NCBI RefSeq assembly: GCF_030056665.1
Contig: NZ_JASHIG010000008.1
From: Flectobacillus roseus
GTDB taxonomy: Bacteria; Bacteroidota; Bacteroidia; Cytophagales; Spirosomataceae
Direction: 5' to 3' (one strand)
Length of the DNA: 64,000 nt
Positions 33,000 to 40,212 of this stretch are shown one piece after another. Numbering within the stretch: the stretch's first letter is position 1; each line of letters begins with the position of its first letter. The position numbers were made by a program, and so were the translations under genes. Below the pieces are notes generated by a model that saw only the letters and a list, made by a program, of their open reading frames with translations, was not told the origin of the DNA and searched no databases.

Positions 33000-33479
33000 T
33001 TATTCCCCACTTGGTATTTTTCCATCTATCCATTCTTGTTTTTGTTGTCTTGCACCACCTAAAAATAAAAAATTTGACTTATTAAAGTCTATTAGTCCAA
33101 ATGCAATTACCATATATTTTCCGTCTAAATATTTTTTCTCGTCTTTATTTGGTTCGTTTGGTCTTAAATATCCAACAACTCTGACTTTGTCACCAATTTT
33201 ATTTGATTTATTTTTAAACATCAAAACTGTCCATAAATAATTGTCGTCTGCAATTTTTAGTTTGTAAAATGGTGTATTATTTCTACTTTTTTCAATTTTC
33301 TCAATTGTCCCGTCAAACGCCACTATTTTACCGTCAAATTTATCAAGCTCTTTTTCGCTACCTTCTTGAATATTTGTCGGGAAAGATTTATCTGTTGGTT
33401 TAGTAGTCGTCGAATTACTTTGTCCAAGCAAGTTTGTCATCGATAATGTTAAAAGTAAAATTGAAAGTAGTATTCTCAT
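33000..33479 (-). CDS. Exported OB-fold-like protein
   Basis: A 159-residue protein from the ATG at 33479; the longer reading enters the site. The signal peptide ends LLGQ. A single OB-fold-like domain follows: KIVAFDGTIEKIEKSRNNTPFYKLKIADDNYLWTVLMFKN, then GDKVRVVGYLRPNE. Exported OB-fold proteins of this type usually bind small or polymeric ligands. Flanks TTAGCGGCT and AGCCGCTAA match perfectly. A possible promoter lies within the site upstream. Confidence 0.65.
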   Translation of the reverse strand: MRILLSILLLTLSMTNLLGQSNSTTTKPTDKSFPTNIQEGSEKELDKFDGKIVAFDGTIEKIEKSRNNTPFYKLKIADDNYLWTVLMFKNKSNKIGDKVRVVGYLRPNEPNKDEKKYLDGKYMVIAFGLIDFNKSNFLFLGGARQQKQEWIDGKIPSGE

Positions 33480-33521
33480 TTTATTATATATTTCATTTTT
33501 ATCGTTGTCTGGTAAAATAGC

Positions 33522-33654
33522 CGCTAACGGATAGGGCTTTGCGACGGGCGGACTTCCAAGCACAAATGCCCAATTTATTACTAAAGTTCATTCAAAGCAC
33601 AAAGCTCCAAGTTTGCACCTCAGCCCGCCTGACGCAAAACCCCGTGTTATAAGC
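33522..33654. repeat. attC-like site 39
   Basis: Core GCTAACGG, arm ATAGGGCTTTGCGACGGGCGG on the left; CAGCCCGCCTGACGCAAAACCCC on the right, core GTTATAAG. Confidence 0.85.
33570..33603 (-). promoter_or_regulatory. Candidate Bacteroidota promoter inside the attC-like site
   Basis: On the minus strand TTTG (33,603-33,600) is followed 22 bases later by TAAATTGG (33,577-33,570), close to the Bacteroidota consensus TTTG and TAnnTTTG. It points towards the gene starting at 33,479. The same elements recur in sites 21, 22, 26, 31, 35 and 43. Confidence 0.35.
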
Positions 33655-33667
33655 CGTTTTTTTATTG

Positions 33668-34429
33668 TCATGGCATCAAAAATATTTCAATAAGTAACTG
33701 ATTTCCTTGTCGCCACCGCAACCAGCCTGTCAACGGATTTTTACATTTTTCAATATAGTTGTGGCATGGCTCACCTTCGAATGAATTATTTTCGTCATTG
33801 TAGAAGCAATCATATCTCACTTTTATCCAATCACCTTTAATATCCATCGGGCAAAATGACTCATGTCCTTTAGGAGTGACCAATGTACTTGCGTTGTCAT
33901 TGAGTTTACTTCTTAATGGGTATTTTTTTGAAATGTTTCCAGTATTACTTGTAAGTCGTCTTACTCCGAAAGATTGTAATATGTATTCGTCCCAAGTTTT
34001 GAAGACATAATTTTTTGTTTTAGGTAAATATTTTATATCAGAATAGTTTACTAAAATCTTATATGCTTTGTCACTTTTTGCGATACACACAAAATGCATT
34101 ATTCCGTAGTCAGGCTTGAAAAATTTTGAGCATAAATTTATTTTGCTTTCATCTTCATACATATCCCAACTTGCGATTTTGTCCTTCAGTAAACTGTCAT
34201 TATAAATTTTAAATTTTGATGGTGCAATGATTAAACCAATACCTAGTCTTGATACTTGATTGTCATAGCTACAATTGTTGTCTTGGTCGATTTGTTTGTT
34301 AATAAGTTGTGTTGAAAAAGTTTCAACGGGACTCTCAATAGTGTCAATTCCACTCTCACTATAGTTACTTATTTGTCCATATGAGAAGAAAATCGTCAAA
34401 ATGATTATAATTAAAAACGGTCTAGTCAT
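33668..34429 (-). CDS. Exported SH3-like protein
   Basis: A 253-residue protein from the ATG at 34429 with a signal peptide (PFLIIIILTIFFSYGQ). The C-terminal part has CPMDIKGDWIKVRYDCFYNDENNSFEGEPCHNYIEKCKNPLTGWLRWRQGNQLLIEIF, in which DWIKV...GWLRW is the frame of a bacterial SH3 domain. The four cysteines there may form disulfides. A similar layout occurs in the chromosomal gene at 51,450. Cassette flanks TTATAAGCC and GGCTTATAA match. Confidence 0.65.
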   Translation of the reverse strand: MTRPFLIIIILTIFFSYGQISNYSESGIDTIESPVETFSTQLINKQIDQDNNCSYDNQVSRLGIGLIIAPSKFKIYNDSLLKDKIASWDMYEDESKINLCSKFFKPDYGIMHFVCIAKSDKAYKILVNYSDIKYLPKTKNYVFKTWDEYILQSFGVRRLTSNTGNISKKYPLRSKLNDNASTLVTPKGHESFCPMDIKGDWIKVRYDCFYNDENNSFEGEPCHNYIEKCKNPLTGWLRWRQGNQLLIEIFLMP

Positions 34430-34444
34430 GGTCGTCTTAAATGG

Positions 34445-34578
34445 CTTATAACGGTTTGCCGCTTGGCGAAGTGGCGGAAATCGATGCACAAATGTTCAGT
34501 TTTGTACAAAAGTTCAATCGAAGAACTGAACTTGAATTTAGCACTGAACCCGCCATTTTGCCAAACTGCTGTTAACCG
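34445..34578. repeat. attC-like site 40
   Basis: Core TTATAACGG, arm TTGCCGCTTGGCGAAGTGGCGG on the left; CCCGCCATTTTGCCAAACTGC on the right, core GTTAACCG. Confidence 0.75.
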
Positions 34579-34579
34579 T

Positions 34580-34819
34580 TCAGTTTTTTATTTTTATTTT
34601 ATTATCAATATGCCATATTGTTCTTACTATTTTGTCAATTAGCTCAGTTCTACTGCCCGAAATTTCAGTAAAATCAACAAAACCTTAACAGAAAAAAAAT
34701 CCCTGTTGAAGATATACAATACCGAGTTTTGAAAGTTCTGTATCCATTCTATTGACAAGGAAATCTAAAATTTTCTCGTCCAGAAAAAATTCAAATTCTA
34801 CTCTAAATTTAATAATCAT
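34580..34819 (-). pseudogene. Small gene with an in-frame TAA
   Basis: From the ATG at 34819 the frame runs MIIKFRVEFEFFLDEKILDF to VYLQQGFFFC, meets TAA at 34,685-34,687 (codon 45) and then continues GFVDFTEISGSRTELIDKIVR to a TGA at 34,580. The 79-codon unit sits 3 bp downstream of the 34,823 gene, so it was its operon partner. It is too short to be in a usual ORF list. A nonsense change is the simplest reading. Confidence 0.6.
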
Positions 34820-34822
34820 TTT

Positions 34823-35302
34823 TTAACATTGTCGTCTCTTTGCTCCAACTATTATATGGTTTTCTATATCAACGAGGTAAAGTCCATATTCGTCTCCGTG
34901 GATTCCATCTTGCCGTTTAGTCCAATAATTATATATTAGTGAGTAAGAAAAACCATTTTGTACGAAAGTTCCATCTGTCTTACCGTTGTAATAGATAGAA
35001 TTTGAAAACTCCATTTTATAGTCTGCAACATTTTCAAAACAATCTCGAAAAAATGCTCTACCAAGTTCTTCAACAAGTTGTTTTGAATCTTTGATTAAAT
35101 CAGTCAATCTATTTTCTTTATTTATGAAACTGTAAAAGTCCTTGAAATGTGTCCAATCTACTTCTTTGTCAATATGCAGGGCAATATCTATTTCTAATTC
35201 AATTTCAAAATTGTCAATAATAGTTTTTGTCTGCCAACAGTTAGCTCCGTCATTAAATCTTAGTCGAATTTCTTTATTTTCTATGTTTAGTGTCTGCTCC
35301 AT
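34823..35302 (-). CDS. Unrecognised soluble cassette protein
   Basis: A 159-residue protein without signal peptide. It begins with paired strands (TLNIENKEIRLRFNDGANCWQTKTIIDNFEIELEIDIALHI), continues with a helix-rich part (ENRLTDLIKDSKQLVEELGRAFF) and ends with two strands (GFSYSLIYNYWTKRQDGIHGDEYGLYLVDIENHIIVGAKRRQC). It resembles small immunity-like proteins but has no assigned family. Its downstream partner gene is broken by a stop. Confidence 0.6.
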   Translation of the reverse strand: MEQTLNIENKEIRLRFNDGANCWQTKTIIDNFEIELEIDIALHIDKEVDWTHFKDFYSFINKENRLTDLIKDSKQLVEELGRAFFRDCFENVADYKMEFSNSIYYNGKTDGTFVQNGFSYSLIYNYWTKRQDGIHGDEYGLYLVDIENHIIVGAKRRQC

Positions 35303-35309
35303 AAAATTG

Positions 35310-35440
35310 TGGCTAACGTTTTAGGGCTTGGCGAAGGCGGGGGGGAGCACTAAGGTTCAATAGAATTAATAATCTTGAACTTTGCACAAAAGCCCTATTG
35401 AAGAACTTCAGCCCCGCTTTTGGCAAACCCTTGTTACCTG
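35310..35440. repeat. attC-like site 41
   Basis: Core GGCTAACG, arm TTAGGGCTTGGCGAAGGCGG on the left; CCCCGCTTTTGGCAAACCC on the right, core GTTACCTG. Confidence 0.8.
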
Positions 35441-36120
35441 CTGTTTTTTATTTTTATGTAAACGTCTTTGTCATTTTCGTCAAGCCACCTATAGCTGTCA
35501 AGTATTTCTACGTTTATAGCTTGTTGCATTACTTGTTCAAACTGTTTGGGTATCCAACAGAATAAACTTTGGTCGCATCTGTAGTCTGAATGATAATAAT
35601 CTCGCTTTGCATAAAACCATGTATCAATAGGTGGGATGTCTCCCTCATCTACAAAGTTTCTGCTCTCTACAATTGGCGCTCCATCATGGGTTGTCACACA
35701 AGTTTGAAAGCTTAAAATTCTACCCAATTTGTCAATTTTTGATAAATCAATATATCCGATGTCTGTTCGTACCTTTATCGCTTCTCCAAGAAGATTGTCA
35801 TAGCGGTCGAATGAATAATCCCAATTGTTCCACGACGAATAATCTTCACCAAAGTCATAACCTAAACTTAACTTTGTTATATCATCTGATTGTCTTCCAA
35901 ATTTATATAGCGGAAAGTCATTGCAAATTGGATTTGTCTGTCGAAAGACTAATCCATATTTACCATTTTCATAGTCAAAGTTTTTGCTTAGTTGGTCTGT
36001 CCACGTGATGACTTGAAGCAAGTTGTTCCTAAAGTTGGACAGTTCTTTCTCAGTCCAATTGTTTATAATTGAATTGCTTTCTGAAATGGAAGTTGATCTT
36101 ATGTTTTCAAGAAAAGTCAT
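35434..36120 (-). CDS. Unrecognised soluble cassette protein
   Basis: A 228-residue cytosolic protein. It starts with a helical part (ENIRSTSISESNSIINNWTEKELSNFRNNLLQVITWTDQL) and is beta-rich after that (KYGLVFRQTNPICNDFPLYKFG, DYSFDRYDNLLGEAIKVRTDIGYIDLSKIDKLGRILSFQTCVTTHDGAPIVESRNFVD). It ends with SLFCWIPKQFEQVMQQAINVEILDSYRWLDE. No family is recognised. Flanks TTACCTGCT and AGCAGGTAA match. Confidence 0.6.
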   Translation of the reverse strand: MTFLENIRSTSISESNSIINNWTEKELSNFRNNLLQVITWTDQLSKNFDYENGKYGLVFRQTNPICNDFPLYKFGRQSDDITKLSLGYDFGEDYSSWNNWDYSFDRYDNLLGEAIKVRTDIGYIDLSKIDKLGRILSFQTCVTTHDGAPIVESRNFVDEGDIPPIDTWFYAKRDYYHSDYRCDQSLFCWIPKQFEQVMQQAINVEILDSYRWLDENDKDVYIKIKNSR

Positions 36121-36154
36121 TGTCTATTCGTCTATAGGAATGTCGCTGTAAATA

Positions 36155-36288
36155 GCAGGTAAAGTTTCGCAGCTTGGCGAAGTGGAGGAATTAGAAGCAC
36201 AAATGTTCAGTTTTGCACAAATGTTCAATCGAAGAACTGCTCTTGGATTCAGCACTAAACCCGCCATTTTGCCAAACTGCTGTTATGT
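36155..36288. repeat. attC-like site 42
   Basis: Core GGTAAAG, arm TTTCGCAGCTTGGCGAAGTGG on the left; CCCGCCATTTTGCCAAACTGC on the right, core GTTATGTG. It shares its right arm with site 40. Confidence 0.75.
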
Positions 36289-36909
36289 GCCGTATTTTTT
36301 CTTTAGTCTTGTTATGCGTCCAAATTCATCACCTTGAGGAATTAATTTTATTATTCTGTTTGCTGAAATTGAATTAGATAATACAATTTGATAGTCTTCT
36401 AGTGAATAAGTCATAAAATCAAGGTCATTTAGTTTTTCATTTAAAACACTTGGATTTTTTTCAAGTTCCTTTTCAACTAGTTGTAAGTATAGTTCTGTCC
36501 TTTTTTCGTAATCAAAAATGTCTTTTCCAATATTTTCTTTTTCTGCAAGTTCTTCACCAAGTCTCCATATAAGTGTTTCTTTGAACTCTTTTCCAAGTTC
36601 TTTTAAATTCGTTATTTCTTTTTTGAAGTTGTCTCTATTTGTTGCTCCTATCCAATGTCCAAAATATGCAGGCAAATCACTTTGTTTAATTCTAAAAACA
36701 ACACCATTGTATTTTTTTCTTTGTCGAACACCACATTGATTAAAAAAATAAATCCACCATTTATCCAATGATTTGTGTCCTGTCAAAGGAAAGCAGTAAA
36801 GTCCTTTCTTTGATTTTGTAATTCCGTTTTTTAGAATATTTTTTGTCTTATCTACTGGTGTCCAATGAACTGCTAGCATAGTTTTGTCGGTTTTTTTAAT
36901 ATGGGCCAT
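36283..36909 (-). CDS. Cassette protein with ADP-ribosyl-type HxT...ILKNGI motif
   Basis: A 208-residue protein from the ATG at 36909 (another at 36879). Near the start VHWTPVDKTKNILKNGITKSKKGLYCFPLTG matches the H.T....ILKNGI opening seen in DarT-like or Tpt1-like ADP-ribosyl folds. A helical part follows (NFKKEITNLKELGKEFKETLIWRLGEELAEKENI). The end reads ISANRIIKLIPQGDEFGRITRLKKKYG. An NAD-using activity is possible but the catalytic Glu is not evident. The longer reading from 36,975 lies inside site 43. Confidence 0.45.
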   Translation of the reverse strand: MAHIKKTDKTMLAVHWTPVDKTKNILKNGITKSKKGLYCFPLTGHKSLDKWWIYFFNQCGVRQRKKYNGVVFRIKQSDLPAYFGHWIGATNRDNFKKEITNLKELGKEFKETLIWRLGEELAEKENIGKDIFDYEKRTELYLQLVEKELEKNPSVLNEKLNDLDFMTYSLEDYQIVLSNSISANRIIKLIPQGDEFGRITRLKKKYGT

Positions 36910-37037
36910 AACGAACAGGGCTTTGCGATGGGCGTGTTTCCAAGCACAAATGCCCAATTTATTACTAAAGTTCATTTGAAAAACTGACGCTCAAATCTTA
37001 CACGTCAGCCTGCCTGACGCAAAACCCGTATTATGCA
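36906..37037. repeat. attC-like site 43
   Basis: Core CATAACG, arm AACAGGGCTTTGCGATGGGCG on the left; AGCCTGCCTGACGCAAAACCC on the right, then core ATTATGCAGC. Confidence 0.8.
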
Positions 37038-37051
37038 GCGTTTTTCTATCC

Positions 37052-37534
37052 TCAGTCTGCAAAAGTGTCCTCTTTTACAAGTCCGTTAATAAAGTCCTCA
37101 AAACTGTCTGCAATGTGAATGTCTTGGTCGCACTCTACGTCAATCCACCTTACGGTTGGAATTTCACCTTGTCGGTAGTCAAGTGTTATCCACCAATGTC
37201 CGTCACCATTTAATAAAACTTGTTTGTCAGGAAGTCCCCACTCTTCAATCATGTATGCAGTGTCAAGGATATTCTGTCCTGTTTCAATTGTTTGGTCAGT
37301 CACTATGCCAAATAGTTCAGATAATGGAACATGACTTTCTGACCAAGTAGTCTTTACAGTCATGGGATAGGCAAACCCTTTGGTATAACCACCATTCTGA
37401 ATTTTGAGTAAATCAATTAAAATTGTCGGTAGTTTTACTTTCAATAATGTCTCCGCAGTTGAAACCATATCGTCAGTCAACGGAGGATGGTTATAATAAT
37501 TGTTGTCCCAAAAGTCAGCTTTATGAATTGTCAT
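37052..37534 (-). CDS. SUKH (SMI1/KNR4) family protein
   Basis: A 160-residue protein. AETLLKVKLPTILIDLLKIQNGGYTKGFAYP is the SUKH signature block (LPxxxxxLLxxxNGG), followed by strands with NGDGHWWITLDYRQGEIPTVRWIDVECDQDIHIADSFEDFINGL. The segment SFEDFINGL is the usual last helix. It is an immunity-type fold without a visible toxin partner. It is the rightmost cassette gene. Confidence 0.85.
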   Translation of the reverse strand: MTIHKADFWDNNYYNHPPLTDDMVSTAETLLKVKLPTILIDLLKIQNGGYTKGFAYPMTVKTTWSESHVPLSELFGIVTDQTIETGQNILDTAYMIEEWGLPDKQVLLNGDGHWWITLDYRQGEIPTVRWIDVECDQDIHIADSFEDFINGLVKEDTFAD

Positions 37535-37555
37535 GTTTGGTCTGTCTTAAAATGT

Positions 37556-37686
37556 TGTATAACGGACAGGGCTTGTGGCGGGTGGGAATTTTGAAAACCT
37601 GCTATTGAGCCTTTGCAGTTAGCTGATTGATGTATAAATGTTCTATTACTTCCGTATGCCTCACTAGCCACAAATCAATGTTGTAC
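37556..37686. repeat. attC-like site 44, terminal
   Basis: Core TATAACGG, arm ACAGGGCTTGTGGCGGGTGGG on the left; CTCACTAGCCACAAATCAATG on the right, core GTTGTACG. No cassette gene follows, and no integrase adjoins. It marks the end of the array. Confidence 0.8.
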
Positions 37687-37760
37687 GTAGGTTTGGTTGA
37701 CTGTAAGTTTGAATATATAAATCAAGAAAGTATTTTTTGATTTTCATGGACAAATATAAT

Positions 37761-37788
37761 GATACCAACTTCGTGATAAGTTGGTATC
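37761..37788. terminator. Hairpin, probable terminator
   Basis: GATACCAACTT pairs perfectly with AAGTTGGTATC over an 6-base loop, just 3' of the minus-strand repeat-protein gene. There is no strong T-run. Confidence 0.55.
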
Positions 37789-37812
37789 AAAAATTTGATA
37801 CTGAATAGATTT

Positions 37813-38265
37813 CTATTTAGTTGATTTGTATTTACTGCTTTTAGAAGAAGTAAATTTTATCTTTTTCTTTGTTGTCTTGTTTTGCTTAATTACAGGAGGT
37901 GTAAATTTCACATCTTCATCCTTTTTAATTACTGGGGGAGTAAATTTCACTTCCTCGTCCTTTTTAATTACAGGAGGTGTAAATTTCACATCTTCGTCCT
38001 TTTTAATTACTGGGGGAGTAAATTTTACATCTTCATCCTTTTTAATTACAGGGGGAGTGAATTTTACATCTTCATCCTTTTTAATTACAGGGGGGGTGAA
38101 TTTTACATCTTCGTCCTTCTTAATTACTGGGGGAGTAAATTTTACATCTTCATCCTTTTTAATTACAGGAGGAGTAAATTTTACTTCACCTTTTTTGTCA
38201 ACTGTTTGAGCAGCACAAAGATTTGTAATTCCGAATGTCAAAAGTCCAAATAATATTTTTTTCAT
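37813..38265 (-). CDS. Exported protein with eight 13-residue repeats
   Basis: A 150-residue protein. The signal peptide (KKILFGLLTFGITNLCAAQ) is followed by eight copies of VKFTPPVIKKDED. The last copy is cut short (VKFTPPVIK) and one copy has DEE instead of DED. A very basic tail (QNKTTKKKIKFTSSKSSKYKSTK) follows. The 39-bp units make up 340 bp of DNA. The TPPVI core looks like an extended, Pro-containing linker, so this may be a periplasmic or surface spacer. It is outside the array, being 3' of the last attC-like site. Confidence 0.8.
   Translation of the reverse strand: MKKILFGLLTFGITNLCAAQTVDKKGEVKFTPPVIKKDEDVKFTPPVIKKDEDVKFTPPVIKKDEDVKFTPPVIKKDEDVKFTPPVIKKDEDVKFTPPVIKKDEEVKFTPPVIKKDEDVKFTPPVIKQNKTTKKKIKFTSSKSSKYKSTK
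37877..38185. repeat. 39-bp tandem repeat, eight copies
   Basis: The codons of VKFTPPVIKKDED repeat eight times with mostly silent changes (GTAAAT or GTGAAT, ATTACAGG or ATTACTGG), so copies have diverged a little but stay in frame. Confidence 0.9.
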
Positions 38266-38644
38266 AATAACTATTTTTTGTTTAAGGTGTTAAATGAATC
38301 ATTTCCAAATGAAATCAAACTATATTTCTTTCAAGTCACAATATCCAAGCTTTGAAGCTGTTGCGACTTTGCATTAAACGTACGTACAACTACTAAATAT
38401 ACGAAAGTTTTGCAGTACATTTTTACACTTTGGCGATAATTCCTTATGCTATTCTTTTCGCACTTTTTGTATTATCGGAAAGTTAGTTTTCATGAGGTTA
38501 AATAACATTTTTCTGTTTGCAAAATACTATTCATCTTTTACATTTAATCGATCAAAAGGTCAAGTTTTCGAGTGTTTATTTGTGTATAAGGCAGGCAACT
38601 AGCCCATTATTTAATGATTGTTTAGCACTAAGCATAACCTACCT
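38266..38644. other. Intergenic region, no gene seen
   Basis: About 380 bp upstream of the repeat-protein gene and 3' of the 38,645 lipoprotein. It is AT-rich, and I recognise no palindrome, RNA or ORF. It should hold the promoter of the repeat-protein gene. Confidence 0.5.
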
Positions 38645-39400
38645 TCATTGAGTTCTGATTCTCAGAATGCTATATCTTGTGGCTTCTTCATCGTTTTGAA
38701 TATAGTTTTCTTTGATGGAAAGCATGTTATTATCAATCCATTTGGCATCCTCTATTCCTTTGGTTTTGAGTGCAACTTCTGCACGTTTAATTATTTTTTG
38801 ATCTTTGATTTCTAGTAATACAAAACCATTATAATCATATTCGGCGATTAAGTCGGAAGATACGCTTATAAGCCACTTTTGGTCTGGTGATATAATGGGA
38901 GGGCTCACTAAATCTATTTTTTCTCCCGAATTTTTATTGACCATAGTAAACATTCCTCCTTCATAAAAATTGACCTTAAAAAACCAATATGGTAGATTTT
39001 TAACAGAGCCTAAACACTCATAAACGACAAAACTATCAAACCCCTCATTATCATTTCCAGAAAGTACAAGCTTTTCCTTGCCTTCCATATCCAATGCATA
39101 CCAGTTCAAACCCTCTTGGCGAAGTCCAGAACTATCTGGCATAATAAAAGATTTTGTAGGGTACTGATTGTAGATTTTTTTAGTAGAGGGCTCAAAAGTA
39201 AATGTGAATATCCCAGATTGAATTTGATGTTCGTTTGTATCAGGGGTTGCTAAAATTTTAGCAAGTGACTGGGAAGAACGATTGACTGAAGTGTCAGTAT
39301 TGGTATCAATGGTATCATTCTTTCGGGGTCCACAATTCCAAAGGAGAATTAGTATAAATGACCCAGTTAAAAGATTGAATAAAAAAGGTTTTGAGCGCAT
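38645..39400 (-). CDS. Lipoprotein, unknown function
   Basis: A 251-residue protein with a lipobox-like LLWNC at about residues 19-23 followed by a polar linker (DTIDTNTDTSVNRSSQ). The mature part is strand-rich (IFTFTFEPSTKKIYN, NWYALDMEGKEKLVLSGNDNEGF, YWFFKVNFYEGGMFTMVN) and has a segment KWLISVSSDLIAEYDYNGFVLLEIKD, like a beta-propeller. Its role is unknown. It is followed by a bidirectional hairpin on its 5' side at 39.49 kb. Confidence 0.65.
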   Translation of the reverse strand: MRSKPFLFNLLTGSFILILLWNCGPRKNDTIDTNTDTSVNRSSQSLAKILATPDTNEHQIQSGIFTFTFEPSTKKIYNQYPTKSFIMPDSSGLRQEGLNWYALDMEGKEKLVLSGNDNEGFDSFVVYECLGSVKNLPYWFFKVNFYEGGMFTMVNKNSGEKIDLVSPPIISPDQKWLISVSSDLIAEYDYNGFVLLEIKDQKIIKRAEVALKTKGIEDAKWIDNNMLSIKENYIQNDEEATRYSILRIRTQ

Positions 39401-39491
39401 AAGATAGATATAGAATAAGTTTTTGAGGTTATTATTAAATATTTTTCAAAGATATAGGTTTACTAATTATTTCAAAACATATCCAAAAATT

Positions 39492-39537
39492 AGCCACAAG
39501 CTTTTATAGATTGTTCATCCAATGAAAGCTTGTGGCT
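39492..39537. terminator. 13-bp hairpin between two genes
   Basis: AGCCACAAGCTTT pairs perfectly with AAAGCTTGTGGCT across a 20-base loop. It lies 3' of the Dabb gene, so it may stop that transcript. Confidence 0.5.
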
Positions 39538-39579
39538 ATATCACAAATCCCCTAATATCTCACTCCTCAACCCTCTCGC

Positions 39580-39981
39580 CTAAATCTGCTCAGAGTCATA
39601 CACAATTACCTTCTCCCAAAGGTGTGAATAGTCTTCTACAAATTTGAGGTGAATGGGGTGTTTTTGATAGATTTCTTCTTCTTCCAAGTTATCAAAAAAT
39701 AACATCCACGAAACCGAATACCCTCGCTCGATGACACTGCGGTTGGTACTTGCGGGTGTGCCAATGTGATGAAAACGAATCGTCGGAACTTTCGATAAAC
39801 CAGTTAGGCCTTCAATAAGCTTGTTTTTGTCAGCCTCGCTCGAGGGGTTTTTCAACCAAAAATAAACATGATGGATAAAGATTTTTTTCTTTGGCTTTGC
39901 TTCCGAAGGTAACGTAACGGCTGTCAATGCCGAAGCTGCTGCTGCTTTGGTTAAGAATGAACGTCTTTCTAATTTTTTCAT
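39580..39981 (-). CDS. Tat-exported Dabb-domain protein
   Basis: A 133-residue protein. It begins KKLERRSFLTKAAAASALTAV, a twin-arginine signal. The following Dabb (stress-responsive alpha/beta-barrel) domain shows IHHVYFWLKNPSSEADKNKLIEGLTGL, then a conserved-looking FFDNLEEEEIYQKHPIHLKFVEDYSHLWEKVIVYDS. Family members have varied roles, and the exported type is frequent in Bacteroidota beside sugar-utilisation genes. Confidence 0.8.
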   Translation of the reverse strand: MKKLERRSFLTKAAAASALTAVTLPSEAKPKKKIFIHHVYFWLKNPSSEADKNKLIEGLTGLSKVPTIRFHHIGTPASTNRSVIERGYSVSWMLFFDNLEEEEIYQKHPIHLKFVEDYSHLWEKVIVYDSEQI

Positions 39982-40212
39982 GATTGTATCAATGTTTTGA
40001 AGTGATGAGCTAATAATATGTATATTTCCATTATGCTCTTTATGGATAGATTATATTTTCTGTATGATATTGTATATTGATTATAAGCGGTTTATCATAT
40101 TTTTTGTATTGTATTACGTCAATGAAGATACAAAACTACAAATGTTTTTTTCTAGATAATGGTAAAAATCCATTATATCTTGGTAGATAATTAGTAAATA
40201 TCCTGACGATTG

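Noticed and set aside
37556..37686. attI site of the integron
   Set aside because: It has full attC-like symmetry, and no integrase lies next to it. A terminal attC fits better.
1..37690. CRISPR array
   Set aside because: The repeats are 85-200 bp, imperfect palindromes, and the spacers are whole genes. No cas genes are seen.
37826..38253. Long plus-strand readings opposite the repeat protein
   Set aside because: They are shadows of the 39-bp repeat; the minus-strand protein has a signal peptide and a hairpin 3'.
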